Source of the DNA: Actinomycetota bacterium
Lineage (GTDB): Bacteria > Actinomycetota > CADDZG01 > JAHWKV01
Assembly (NCBI GenBank): GCA_019347725.1
Contig: JAHWKV010000041.1
Span: 1 to 7,377 of the forward strand
DNA: 7,377 nucleotides
Direction of reading: 5' to 3'
This document shows, one piece after another, positions 1-6,239 of this stretch. Position 1 is the stretch's first letter; the number at the start of each line of letters is the position of its first letter. Made by a program: the position numbers and the translations under genes. The notes below the pieces were generated by a model. It saw only the letters and a program-made list of their open reading frames with translations, was not told the DNA's origin and searched no databases.

Positions 1-477
1 GAGCATGCTGCCGGCGCGGCGCTCGTTGAGCTTGTCGACCTCCTTCTGGCTGCGGAATTTCGAAGCCTGATACTTCGGCATGGATTCCGGCAGGTCGCGA
101 TAGACGCCGCCCGGCCGATCCCGGTAACGGTGGGGGGTGAACAGGGCCTGAAATACGGAGTCCGGGCCACCGTCGACGGCCGCGTGGTGGAGCGCACCGT
201 CGGCTACCGGGTGTTTCGCACACCCATTGAGACCATTATCGAGGTGACGGCCATAGAGCCCGGCCACTGCGTGGAACCGCTGGAAAACGGGTTCACCGTC
301 GATGAGCTGGACTCATTTGAAAGCGTATTCGACCGCGTAGCGGCCGACGGGGCTCTGCCCGAACCTTCGACGTTCCAGTCGGTTCGCAGCAACAAACCCG
401 GCTCCAGCGCCGATCCCCGAAGGGCCCAGGTCCCGTCGGCAGGCCTGGGAACCGAGCATCGACCTCAGCAGCAATGA
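1..477 (+). CDS. Hypothetical protein, 5'-truncated, C-terminal part
   Basis: The frame is open from the first base to a TGA at 475-477, so the gene probably begins outside the window; an internal GTG at 130 is possible but has no ribosome binding site. I do not recognise the protein. Its middle (about 150-340) has high GC3 and reads like paired beta strands (for example [14 protein letters not shown]), then a single Cys in EPGHC, then an acidic helix around [17 protein letters not shown] beta hairpin followed by 'TVDEL...' loosely recalls small secreted DUF6174-type proteins, but this is only an impression. The last 35 or so residues are Pro/Ser/Arg-rich and look disordered. Bases 1-129 have weaker codon bias in this frame, and the opposite strand is also open there, so the left part is doubtful. 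It ends 31 bases before the peroxiredoxin gene, which appears to have its own promoter. Confidence 0.4.
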   Translation, partial: EHAAGAALVELVDLLLAAEFRSLILRHGFRQVAIDAARPIPVTVGGEQGLKYGVRATVDGRVVERTVGYRVFRTPIETIIEVTAIEPGHCVEPLENGFTVDELDSFESVFDRVAADGALPEPSTFQSVRSNKPGSSADPRRAQVPSAGLGTEHRPQQQ

Positions 478-495
478 GATCTAACGACATGGCAC

Positions 496-501
496 TACAA
501 T
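496..501 (+). promoter_or_regulatory. -10 box (TACAAT) of a probable leaderless promoter for the peroxiredoxin operon
   Basis: TACAAT ends 7 bases before the ATG at 509, so transcription would begin at or next to the A of the start codon. There is no Shine-Dalgarno sequence between the box and the ATG, only CTTAGGT. No good -35 hexamer is visible about 17 bases upstream. A -10 box this close to the start codon is the arrangement known for leaderless genes in actinobacteria. Confidence 0.55.
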
Positions 502-508
502 CTTAGGT

Positions 509-988
509 ATGAGCAAACTAACCGCCGGAGACGATGCGCCCCAGTTTGAGTTGCTGGATCAAGACTCTCAGCCGGTAAAGCTGTCCGACTTCGCCGGCTC
601 CAAGGTATTGGTGTACTTCTATCCCAAGGCCGATACGCCTGGCTGCACCAAGCAGTCCTGCGCGGTCCGAGACGCCCTGGACGAGTTGAGCCATCACGGC
701 GTAAAGGTGGTGGGGATCAGTCCGGACCCTGTGTCCAAGCAGGCCAAGTTCGACGAGAAGCACTCCTTGGGCTTCCCGCTGCTATCCGATCCCGATCACG
801 AGGCGGCCGGAGCATTCGGCGTATGGGCGGAGCGATCGATGTACGCCAACAAGTTCATGGGCATCCTGCGCTCCTCATTTCTCATCGACGAGGACGGCAG
901 GATCATAGACGCCTGGTACAAGGTCGGCCCGGGGGAGACCGTGCCCAAGGCTCAGGCCGCTCTATCCCAAGCCGCTACGGAGGGTTAG
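509..988 (+). CDS. bcp: Peroxiredoxin of the BCP/PrxQ family (thiol peroxidase)
   Basis: The 159-residue protein has the normal length for a bacterioferritin-comigratory-protein peroxiredoxin, a cytoplasmic enzyme that reduces H2O2 and organic hydroperoxides with thioredoxin-like donors. The thioredoxin fold starts with the typical phrase KLTAGDDAPQFEL. The active site is DTPGCTKQSC (42-51). C46 is the peroxidatic Cys, with T43 and P44 in front. C51, five residues on, is the resolving Cys of the atypical 2-Cys subgroup. R121 in LRSSFLID fits the conserved active-site Arg. The ATG at 509 is chosen because the family N-terminus begins there and a -10 box sits just upstream. It is the first gene of a pair: its stop is 2 bases before the PPOX gene, whose ribosome binding site lies inside this gene's end, suggesting coupled translation. 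Nothing looks damaged or foreign. Confidence 0.96.
   Translation: MSKLTAGDDAPQFELLDQDSQPVKLSDFAGSKVLVYFYPKADTPGCTKQSCAVRDALDELSHHGVKVVGISPDPVSKQAKFDEKHSLGFPLLSDPDHEAAGAFGVWAERSMYANKFMGILRSSFLIDEDGRIIDAWYKVGPGETVPKAQAALSQAATEG
979..984 (+). promoter_or_regulatory. Ribosome binding site of the PPOX gene (GGAGGG)
   Basis: GGAGGG lies inside the last codons of the peroxiredoxin gene and 6 bases before the ATG at 991. It fixes that start against longer in-frame options inside the upstream gene and against the ATG at 1000, and it implies translational coupling. Confidence 0.8.
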
Positions 989-990
989 GG

Positions 991-1419
991 ATGGTGGCGA
1001 TGACCGGGTCCCGGTGGCGTGAGTTCTTGCTGGAGCGTCCCCGAACGGCCCAACTAGCCACCGTGAAAGCCAACGGCGCCCCGCACGTAGCACCCGTTTG
1101 GATAGACATCGACGACGACGGCAAGGTCATTTTCAATACCGGCGCCAAGACCCAGAAGGGAAAGGCAATCCGGCGGGATCGGCGCGTTTGCCTTTGCATA
1201 GACGACGACGAGCCGCCCTTTTCCTTCGTGGTCGTCGAAGGCACCGCCGAGTTCACCGACGACCCCGACGAGCTACTGAGGTCGGCCACCCGAATCGCAG
1301 GCCGCTACATGGGAGCGGACAAGGCTGAGGAGTACGGCCGCAGAAACGGCGTGCCCGGAGAGCTGCTCGTGCGGGTCACCCCTACCCGCGTGATTGCCCA
1401 CGCCGACGTCGCGAACTAG
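991..1419 (+). CDS. PPOX-class F420/flavin-dependent oxidoreductase (split beta-barrel)
   Basis: The 142-residue cytoplasmic protein has the size and pattern of the pyridoxamine-phosphate-oxidase-like split barrel. The series TAQLATVKANGAPHVAPVW (19-37), VIFNTGAKTQKGKAIRRDRRV (46-66) and FVVVEGTAEF (79-88) closely follows the actinobacterial 'PPOX class F420-dependent' group, which binds cofactor F420 at a dimer interface and reduces substrates that are mostly unknown. The K/R-rich stretch 53-65 is where such proteins hold the cofactor phosphates. The substrate cannot be read from the sequence, and FMN or heme binding is an alternative for this fold. The ATG at 991 has a good ribosome binding site; ATG at 1000 is the only other sensible start. 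It is the second gene of the peroxiredoxin operon. Its TAG overlaps the stop of the convergent lipoprotein gene, with no terminator in between. Confidence 0.9.
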   Translation: MVAMTGSRWREFLLERPRTAQLATVKANGAPHVAPVWIDIDDDGKVIFNTGAKTQKGKAIRRDRRVCLCIDDDEPPFSFVVVEGTAEFTDDPDELLRSATRIAGRYMGADKAEEYGRRNGVPGELLVRVTPTRVIAHADVAN

Positions 1420-2162
1420 TTAAGCGGTCCGACGGAACCGGATCCGGAAACATCCACCCGGTTCACCCTGGGGTTCCCCACGTAGCGAACATCGGAGGAG
1501 CCGCTGGCGGATACGTCCAAGGTGTCGGCGGCGTTGACCACCACATCGCCACTGCCGGAGACCTCCACCCTCGCATGTGCGCTCTCCAGCCGCCGGGCCG
1601 AGAAGGTGCCCGATCCCGACTTATCCAGGCTTAGACGATCCACGCGGCCGGTGATCCGTATATCGGAAGATCCGCCGGAGGACACCGTAAGCGCGTCCCC
1701 CACAATCCCCCTGGCGTCCACGTTCACGCTGCCCGAGACCGATATGGCGCTCAAGTCGGCAACCGTCAGCCGGTAGATGATCGGCTCGTGAGTGCTGATA
1801 CCGACACCGGACCTTGGTCCTAGGACCAGCTCGTTTCCGGAAACCTCAGAAGTAAGCAGCGGCAGGATGTTGTCCTCCGCCTCTATGGACAAAGACTCTT
1901 CTCCGGTGAACTCGATACGCAGCTCACCGATGCCCGTTACGACGACTGCGTCGAAATCCTCTACCTCGCGCTCCTCGGTGGCAACGACACCGGATCCGAT
2001 AACGGTTCCGCCTTCGACGGTGGGCGTGGTCTCGACCGTGGGTGTGGGCGCCGCGGTGGCATCGTCGTCGGAGTCCTGTGTGGTAAAGGTGACGCTGCAC
2101 GCCGGCAGCAGTATGGCCGCCACTGCTGTGACCGCCAACCGGACCGGCCGAAAGCGAACCAT
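1416..2162 (-). CDS. Lipoprotein with a head-GIN-type (DUF2807-like) beta-repeat domain
   Basis: The 248-residue protein starts with a lipoprotein signal: basic MVRFRPVR, a hydrophobic stretch (9-19) and lipobox LPAC with C22 as the lipidated Cys. An acidic Thr/Pro linker (29-52) follows. From about 53 the protein resembles the DUF2807 'putative auto-transporter adhesin, head GIN' family: FDAVVVTGIGELRIEFTGEE, then repeated strands carrying S-G-S-G or G-S-S-D turns (143-146, 163-167, 182-185, 202-205, 219-224, 239-242), as in a right-handed beta-helix. It should be anchored outside the membrane; its function is unknown. A longer in-frame start at 2189 would add nine residues before the signal, so the ATG at 2162 is preferred, and it has a -10 box only 6 bases upstream. 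The gene converges on the PPOX gene and diverges from the M16 protease gene. Confidence 0.85.
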   Translation of the reverse strand: MVRFRPVRLAVTAVAAILLPACSVTFTTQDSDDDATAAPTPTVETTPTVEGGTVIGSGVVATEEREVEDFDAVVVTGIGELRIEFTGEESLSIEAEDNILPLLTSEVSGNELVLGPRSGVGISTHEPIIYRLTVADLSAISVSGSVNVDARGIVGDALTVSSGGSSDIRITGRVDRLSLDKSGSGTFSARRLESAHARVEVSGSGDVVVNAADTLDVSASGSSDVRYVGNPRVNRVDVSGSGSVGPLN

Positions 2163-2168
2163 GCAACT

Positions 2169-2174
2169 ACTGTA
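2169..2174 (-). promoter_or_regulatory. -10 box (TACAGT) of a probable leaderless promoter for the lipoprotein gene
   Basis: Read on the minus strand, TACAGT is followed by 6 bases (AGTTGC) and then the ATG at 2162. No Shine-Dalgarno sequence fits in that space, so transcription probably starts at the initiation codon. No clear -35 element is visible. The match in sequence and spacing to the box at 496-501 supports both. Confidence 0.5.
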
Positions 2175-2204
2175 CCGGGCCGGATACAAGTCTGGAGAGC
2201 TAAT

Positions 2205-2251
2205 AGCGGCCGGACAGGCACTAGACTGAATGCTCAGCCGGTCCGGCCGCT
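2205..2251. repeat. 11-bp perfect inverted repeat in the divergent promoter region (possible operator)
   Basis: AGCGGCCGGAC at 2205-2215 is exactly complementary to GTCCGGCCGCT at 2241-2251, with 25 bases between. The arms lie between the lipoprotein gene and the protease gene and enclose the putative -10 box of the protease operon (2222-2227). Two half-sites around a promoter suggest a protein-binding operator, but GC-rich DNA makes chance repeats of this kind easier, and a simple cruciform or no function is possible. Confidence 0.35.
2222..2227 (+). promoter_or_regulatory. Possible -10 box (TAGACT) for the protease-phosphatase operon
   Basis: TAGACT matches the loose TANNNT pattern and would place the mRNA start near 2234, giving a leader of about 64 bases before the TTG at 2298, which has a ribosome binding site. 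There is no recognisable -35 hexamer. The box sits between the arms of the 11-bp inverted repeat. Confidence 0.3.
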
Positions 2252-2283
2252 CCGGCGGGAACCAGTGACTTCACCGAAGACCA

Positions 2284-2291
2284 GGGAAGGA
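2284..2291 (+). promoter_or_regulatory. Ribosome binding site (GGGAAGGA) selecting the TTG start of the protease
   Basis: GGGAAGGA lies 6 bases before TTG at 2298. The upstream in-frame GTG at 2265 has no such motif, so the shorter protein is preferred. Confidence 0.65.
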
Positions 2292-2297
2292 CTTTTC

Positions 2298-5252
2298 TTG
2301 AGTACGCAGACGATCACTGCGATAGGCGCAGGTACAGAAATCAACGGCTACCGGGTAGACCGGCACGAGCCGCTGCCGCACCTCAACGGCACCTACATTG
2401 AGCTGACCCATTTGGGGACCGGCGCCCGTCACATCCATCTGCAGGTTCCCGACGACAATAACGCCTTCGTGGTGATGCTGCCCACCCCGCCCACCGATTC
2501 CACCGGTGTCGCCCACATCCTGGAGCACCTGGCCCTGTCGGGGTCGGAGCAGTATCCGGTCCGGGATGCGTTCTTCTCCATGAGCCCCCGGTCCCTGCGC
2601 ACTTACATGAACGCCTCCACCAGCCCGGACTCCACCTCCTACTACTACTCCACCCGCAACGAGAAGGACTATTACAACCTTCTGTCCATCTACCTGGACG
2701 CCGTGTTCTTCCCGAAGCTGGCCGAGCTGTCCTTCCGCCAGGAAGGCCACCGGCTGGAGTTTGAACACCTGGATGACCCCTCTTCGGGACTGCGCTTCAA
2801 AGGAGTGGTGTTTAACGAGATGAAGGGCGCCATGGCCAACCCGGTGGCGATCCAGTTCCGGGCTCTCGGGAGGGCGCTTTTCCCGGATCTCACCTACGCC
2901 AACAACTCCGGTGGGGACCCCCGTCAGATACCCGAGCTCACCTGGGAGGGACTCAGACAGTTCCATGCCGGCCACTACCACCCCTCCAACGCTTTTTTCT
3001 ATACCTACGGCAACATGGACTTAAAGCGCACCCTCGAGGAGATCGACACTCACGTGCTCAGCCGCTTCTCGCGGATCCAGCCGGATGTGCAAATCGGCGA
3101 CCAGCAGCCGTTCACCGAGCCCGCCGGCCTGGTGGAGAGGTATCCGCTGGCCGAGGACGAGGACCCCACCGCCAAAAGCCAGGTGCTGGTCGCCTGGGCG
3201 GTCAACCCCTCCGCCGACACCTTCGAGGTGCTGGCCTTTGAAGTGCTGGAGCGGGTGCTGCTGGCCAACGCCGCTTCGCCACTGCGCCAGGCGCTTATCG
3301 ATTCGGGTCTGGGATCCGCTCTCAACGACCTGAGCGGCTACCTCGTGTACGCCAAGCAGGGTGTCTTCGCCGCCGGGCTGAAGGAGGTGCGCACCGAGGA
3401 TGCCGAAGCGATCGAGACCTTAATCCTCGACACGCTACAAAATCTGGTCGCGACCGGCCTGGATCCCGAAACGGTCGACGCCGCGGTGCACCGATTGGAG
3501 CTGGAGCGCCGCGAGGTCAGCAACTCCGGGTCACCGTATGCGCTGAAGGTCTTCGATCAGTTCGAGGCTGCGCTGATGCACGATGGCGACCCGTACCGGG
3601 CGCTTCGATTCGACGAGGACCTAGCCCGCCTAAACGCCGAGCGTTCGGAGGGGCCCTTTTTCGAGGACCTGATCCGCCGCCGGCTGCTGGACAACCCTCA
3701 CCGCGCCCGGCTGATACTCGAGCCCGACCAACAACTCGTGCGTCGCTCCGAAGAGGAGGAGGCCGCCAAGCTCGCCGACATCGAAGGGGGCCTGGATGAG
3801 GCGGACCGCACCCACATAATCGATCAAGCTCAGCAACTGGCCTCGCTGCAGGACCAGGAGCAGGATCTATCGGTACTGCCCACGCTGGAGCTTTCCGACA
3901 TCCCCATGACTTTCGAAGACATCGGCCATCGAATCGAGCACATCAACGGCGCCCGGGTGGGCCTGTTTCCTCAGCCCACCAACGGCATCAGCTACATTGA
4001 CCTGCGCTTCGATTTCTCGGGCCTGGATGAACAGCTGTTGGACCTTATCTCCGTGTTCGGGTTTGCCCTGACCCGCTCCGGCGCTGCGGACGACGACTTC
4101 CTGCAGATGGCCGCCCGCATCGAACGCTACACAGGGGGAATAGGCGCTTCCCCCATGGTCCGGGTGCCGGCCGACTCCTCTATGAAGCTCAGGCGGACGA
4201 TGGGCGTTTCCGGCAAGGCTTTGACCCGCAACCACCGGGCCTTCGTGGACATCCTGACCGACATCTTCACCGGAGTCAGCTTCGAGCCGGGGCGGTTGAA
4301 GGACGTCATCAACCAGCACCGGGGCAAGTTGGAGCCCCAGATACTGCAGGCCGGCCACGCCCTGGCGCAAAAACTGGCGCTGGCATCATTGGGGCCGTTC
4401 GGCAAGATAGAGGAGCAGGTAAACGGCCTTAGCGTCGTCAGCAAACTCAAGGAGCTGTCCGTTCTCGCACCTGAAGAGCTCGACGAGACCCTCGAGCGGC
4501 TGGGCGCCATCCGGGACTCCCTGTTCACCACCGGCAACCGCATCGACATCTGCATCACGGCCGAGCAGGAGAGTCTGCCGGAGTTAAGGGACCTGGTGGC
4601 GGACATGCTCGCAGCGCTGCCTTCGAACAGCCCTGCGGCAGAAGGTCCGACGCCGCCGTTTGAGCGACGCGGGCACCAGGCCAAGACCACCTCCGCTCCG
4701 GTGGCGTACAACGCTATGGTCCGAAAGGTCGTCGGCTACGCGCACCCGGACGCTCCGGCGTTAATGGTGCTGGCCAACTACCTTGACGACAAGTACGTAC
4801 TGCAGCAGATCCGGGAAAAAGGCGGCGCGTACGGCGCCATGGCCAACTTCTCCCGTGAGGCCGGCTACTTTTCTTTCATGTCCTACAGGGACCCACACAT
4901 TGTGCGGACCTTGAAGGTCTTCGAAGATGCGGTACCGACAGTTACCAGCACCGACATCCCGGAGGATGACCTCAAGGAGGCCATCTTGAGCTCATGCGCA
5001 TCGGTGGACCCGTTGAGCTCACCCGACACCAAGGGCAGGACCCGCTTCTTCGACGACATCTCCGGCTACACGCTGGACAAACGAGAGGCTTTCAAAAGGG
5101 GCCTTCTACAGGTCACCGTGGAGGACTTAAAACGCGTGGCGAATCAGTACCTGACCGGCGACGACTACGCCCTTGCGACCATCGCCAGCGCAGAGAAGGT
5201 CAAAGAGGCGAACCAATTCCTCGGCGACATATTCGAAACCTCCAACATCTAA
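2298..5252 (+). CDS. M16C zinc metallopeptidase, presequence protease (PreP/Cym1/falcilysin) type
   Basis: The 984-residue length is normal for this single-chain M16C family, which encloses and cuts unfolded peptides in a chamber formed by two halves. The N-terminal half carries the inverted zinc motif H73-I-L-E76-H77, and the third metal ligand is E174 in VVFNEMKG, about 100 residues later as in plant PreP. The C-terminal half has R839 and Y845 in REKGGAYG, the pair that binds substrate in PreP, with the same six-residue spacing. A charged helical hinge (about 483-525, with EEEE and many Gln) joins the halves, and an M16C-associated segment surrounds it from about 458. No signal peptide or membrane segment is seen, so it should act in the cytoplasm, probably degrading short peptides. 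The TTG start is chosen for its ribosome binding site; GTG at 2265 would add 11 residues. It probably shares a transcript with the phosphatase 21 bases downstream. All catalytic residues are present. Confidence 0.95.
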   Translation: MSTQTITAIGAGTEINGYRVDRHEPLPHLNGTYIELTHLGTGARHIHLQVPDDNNAFVVMLPTPPTDSTGVAHILEHLALSGSEQYPVRDAFFSMSPRSLRTYMNASTSPDSTSYYYSTRNEKDYYNLLSIYLDAVFFPKLAELSFRQEGHRLEFEHLDDPSSGLRFKGVVFNEMKGAMANPVAIQFRALGRALFPDLTYANNSGGDPRQIPELTWEGLRQFHAGHYHPSNAFFYTYGNMDLKRTLEEIDTHVLSRFSRIQPDVQIGDQQPFTEPAGLVERYPLAEDEDPTAKSQVLVAWAVNPSADTFEVLAFEVLERVLLANAASPLRQALIDSGLGSALNDLSGYLVYAKQGVFAAGLKEVRTEDAEAIETLILDTLQNLVATGLDPETVDAAVHRLELERREVSNSGSPYALKVFDQFEAALMHDGDPYRALRFDEDLARLNAERSEGPFFEDLIRRRLLDNPHRARLILEPDQQLVRRSEEEEAAKLADIEGGLDEADRTHIIDQAQQLASLQDQEQDLSVLPTLELSDIPMTFEDIGHRIEHINGARVGLFPQPTNGISYIDLRFDFSGLDEQLLDLISVFGFALTRSGAADDDFLQMAARIERYTGGIGASPMVRVPADSSMKLRRTMGVSGKALTRNHRAFVDILTDIFTGVSFEPGRLKDVINQHRGKLEPQILQAGHALAQKLALASLGPFGKIEEQVNGLSVVSKLKELSVLAPEELDETLERLGAIRDSLFTTGNRIDICITAEQESLPELRDLVADMLAALPSNSPAAEGPTPPFERRGHQAKTTSAPVAYNAMVRKVVGYAHPDAPALMVLANYLDDKYVLQQIREKGGAYGAMANFSREAGYFSFMSYRDPHIVRTLKVFEDAVPTVTSTDIPEDDLKEAILSSCASVDPLSSPDTKGRTRFFDDISGYTLDKREAFKRGLLQVTVEDLKRVANQYLTGDDYALATIASAEKVKEANQFLGDIFETSNI

Positions 5253-5273
5253 GTGGCTGCGGACTAAAGCTCT

Positions 5274-6053
5274 ATGGACGAACTCGCCTTTGCCGGCCGG
5301 CTGGCCGATATGGCCGACGAAATCACGATGCGGTACTTCAACAGCCAGCTGAAGATCAGCACCAAAAAGGACGGCTCCATCGTCACGCAAGCGGACCGGG
5401 AGACGGAGGAGACCATCCGCGCGGCCATCCAAAAGCAGTACCCGAACCACGCCATTCTGGGCGAGGAGAGCGGGCTGCAAGGCGACACCTCATCGCCCAC
5501 CTGGGTAATCGATCCCATCGACGGCACCAACAACTACGCAGCCGGCATCCCGGTCTTCGCCACCTTGATCGCCCTGCGCATCGACGGCATCACCGAGGTG
5601 GGCGTGGTGAGCGCCCCGGCGCTGCAGGAGCGTTACGAGGCCGCCACGGACGCCGGCGCCCGAATGAACGATCACCCCATCCACGTCAGCGAGGTTTCGG
5701 CTCTCGCCGGCGCCACCGTGTGCATAGGCTCCTACCACCGGATGGTCCGCTACGGCTTCGGCGAGCAGCTGGCCTATATCCTGGCCAACTGCCGCAGGGA
5801 TCGAGGCTTTGGCGACTTCTGGGGGCACATGTTGGTGGCAAGGGGAGCGGCCGAGGCCATGGTCGAGCCCAACCTCAAGATCTGGGACATCGCCGCACTG
5901 GAGGTGATCGTCAAAGAGGCCGGCGGCCGCGCCAGCGGGTTCGGCGGCGACCCTTACCCTGAGTCCAGAATGACCAGCGGTGGCGCCGACGGAAGCTTAA
6001 TGTCCACCAACGGAAAGCTGCACCAGGAGTTCATGGACATTCTCGGCGGCTAA
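5274..6053 (+). CDS. hisN: Inositol-monophosphatase-family phosphatase, probable histidinol-phosphatase (HisN type)
   Basis: The 259-residue protein has the full metal-dependent phosphatase signature: E64 in LGEES, then WVIDPIDGTNN with D80, I82 (carbonyl) and D83, and WDIAALEVIVKEAGGR with D205, together forming the Mg2+ site. Among this superfamily it reads most like actinobacterial HisN, the enzyme that removes phosphate from L-histidinol phosphate late in histidine synthesis. Matching phrases include IPVFATLIAL, VGVVSAPALQERYEAA, and RGFGDFWGHMLVARGAAEAMVEPNLKIWD split across 177-205. Inositol-phosphate or another sugar-phosphate phosphatase remains possible because the fold alone does not set the substrate. 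The ATG at 5274 fits the family N-terminus but has only a weak GGA at poor spacing as a ribosome binding site. It follows the M16 gene by 21 bases and is probably in its operon; no other his genes are in view. Confidence 0.88.
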   Translation: MDELAFAGRLADMADEITMRYFNSQLKISTKKDGSIVTQADRETEETIRAAIQKQYPNHAILGEESGLQGDTSSPTWVIDPIDGTNNYAAGIPVFATLIALRIDGITEVGVVSAPALQERYEAATDAGARMNDHPIHVSEVSALAGATVCIGSYHRMVRYGFGEQLAYILANCRRDRGFGDFWGHMLVARGAAEAMVEPNLKIWDIAALEVIVKEAGGRASGFGGDPYPESRMTSGGADGSLMSTNGKLHQEFMDILGG

Positions 6054-6088
6054 ACCGCGGCACGCGGTGCTGTTAATCTTGCCTGGCA

Positions 6089-6102
6089 CACGACTCGTCG
6101 TG
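6089..6102. repeat. Short palindrome CACGAC-TC-GTCGTG after hisN
   Basis: A 6-bp perfect inverted repeat with a 2-base centre lies 36 bases past the phosphatase stop, in the 186-base gap between two convergent genes (6054-6239). There is no T-tract on either side, so it is a weak terminator candidate or an operator-like palindrome. The rest of the gap holds only a TACACT box at 6125-6130 ahead of a doubtful small ORF. Confidence 0.2.
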
Positions 6103-6239
6103 CGTACTGGTAATCCCTAACCCGTACACTATTTGCCATGATTGACCTCGTCGCGGCAGTGGGGATGAATTCCCTCCAGCAGAAGTCCGGTACTAGGAAG
6201 GCGGGGGATTCGGTAGTGACTGAGAAGCCGGCGGCTCCT

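Noticed and set aside
823..990. N-terminal extension of the PPOX protein in the same frame
   Set aside because: It would overlap the active peroxiredoxin gene and its translation is low-complexity; the ATG at 991 has a good ribosome binding site and the family's normal start.
2271..2981. Minus-strand ORF of 236 codons opposite the protease N-terminus
   Set aside because: It lies wholly antisense to the zinc-site region of the M16 protease, is Gly/Val-rich without a domain, and has the composition expected of the complement of a high-GC3 gene.
4127..4711. Minus-strand ORF of 194 codons opposite the protease C-terminal half
   Set aside because: Ser/Arg-rich shadow with no recognisable motif; the plus strand encodes the conserved protease there.
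4994..5962. Long plus-strand ORF (322 codons) across the end of the protease gene and most of the phosphatase gene
   Set aside because: Its translation is dominated by Arg, His and Gly runs with no domain. It is an out-of-frame shadow of two clearly recognised genes in GC-rich DNA.
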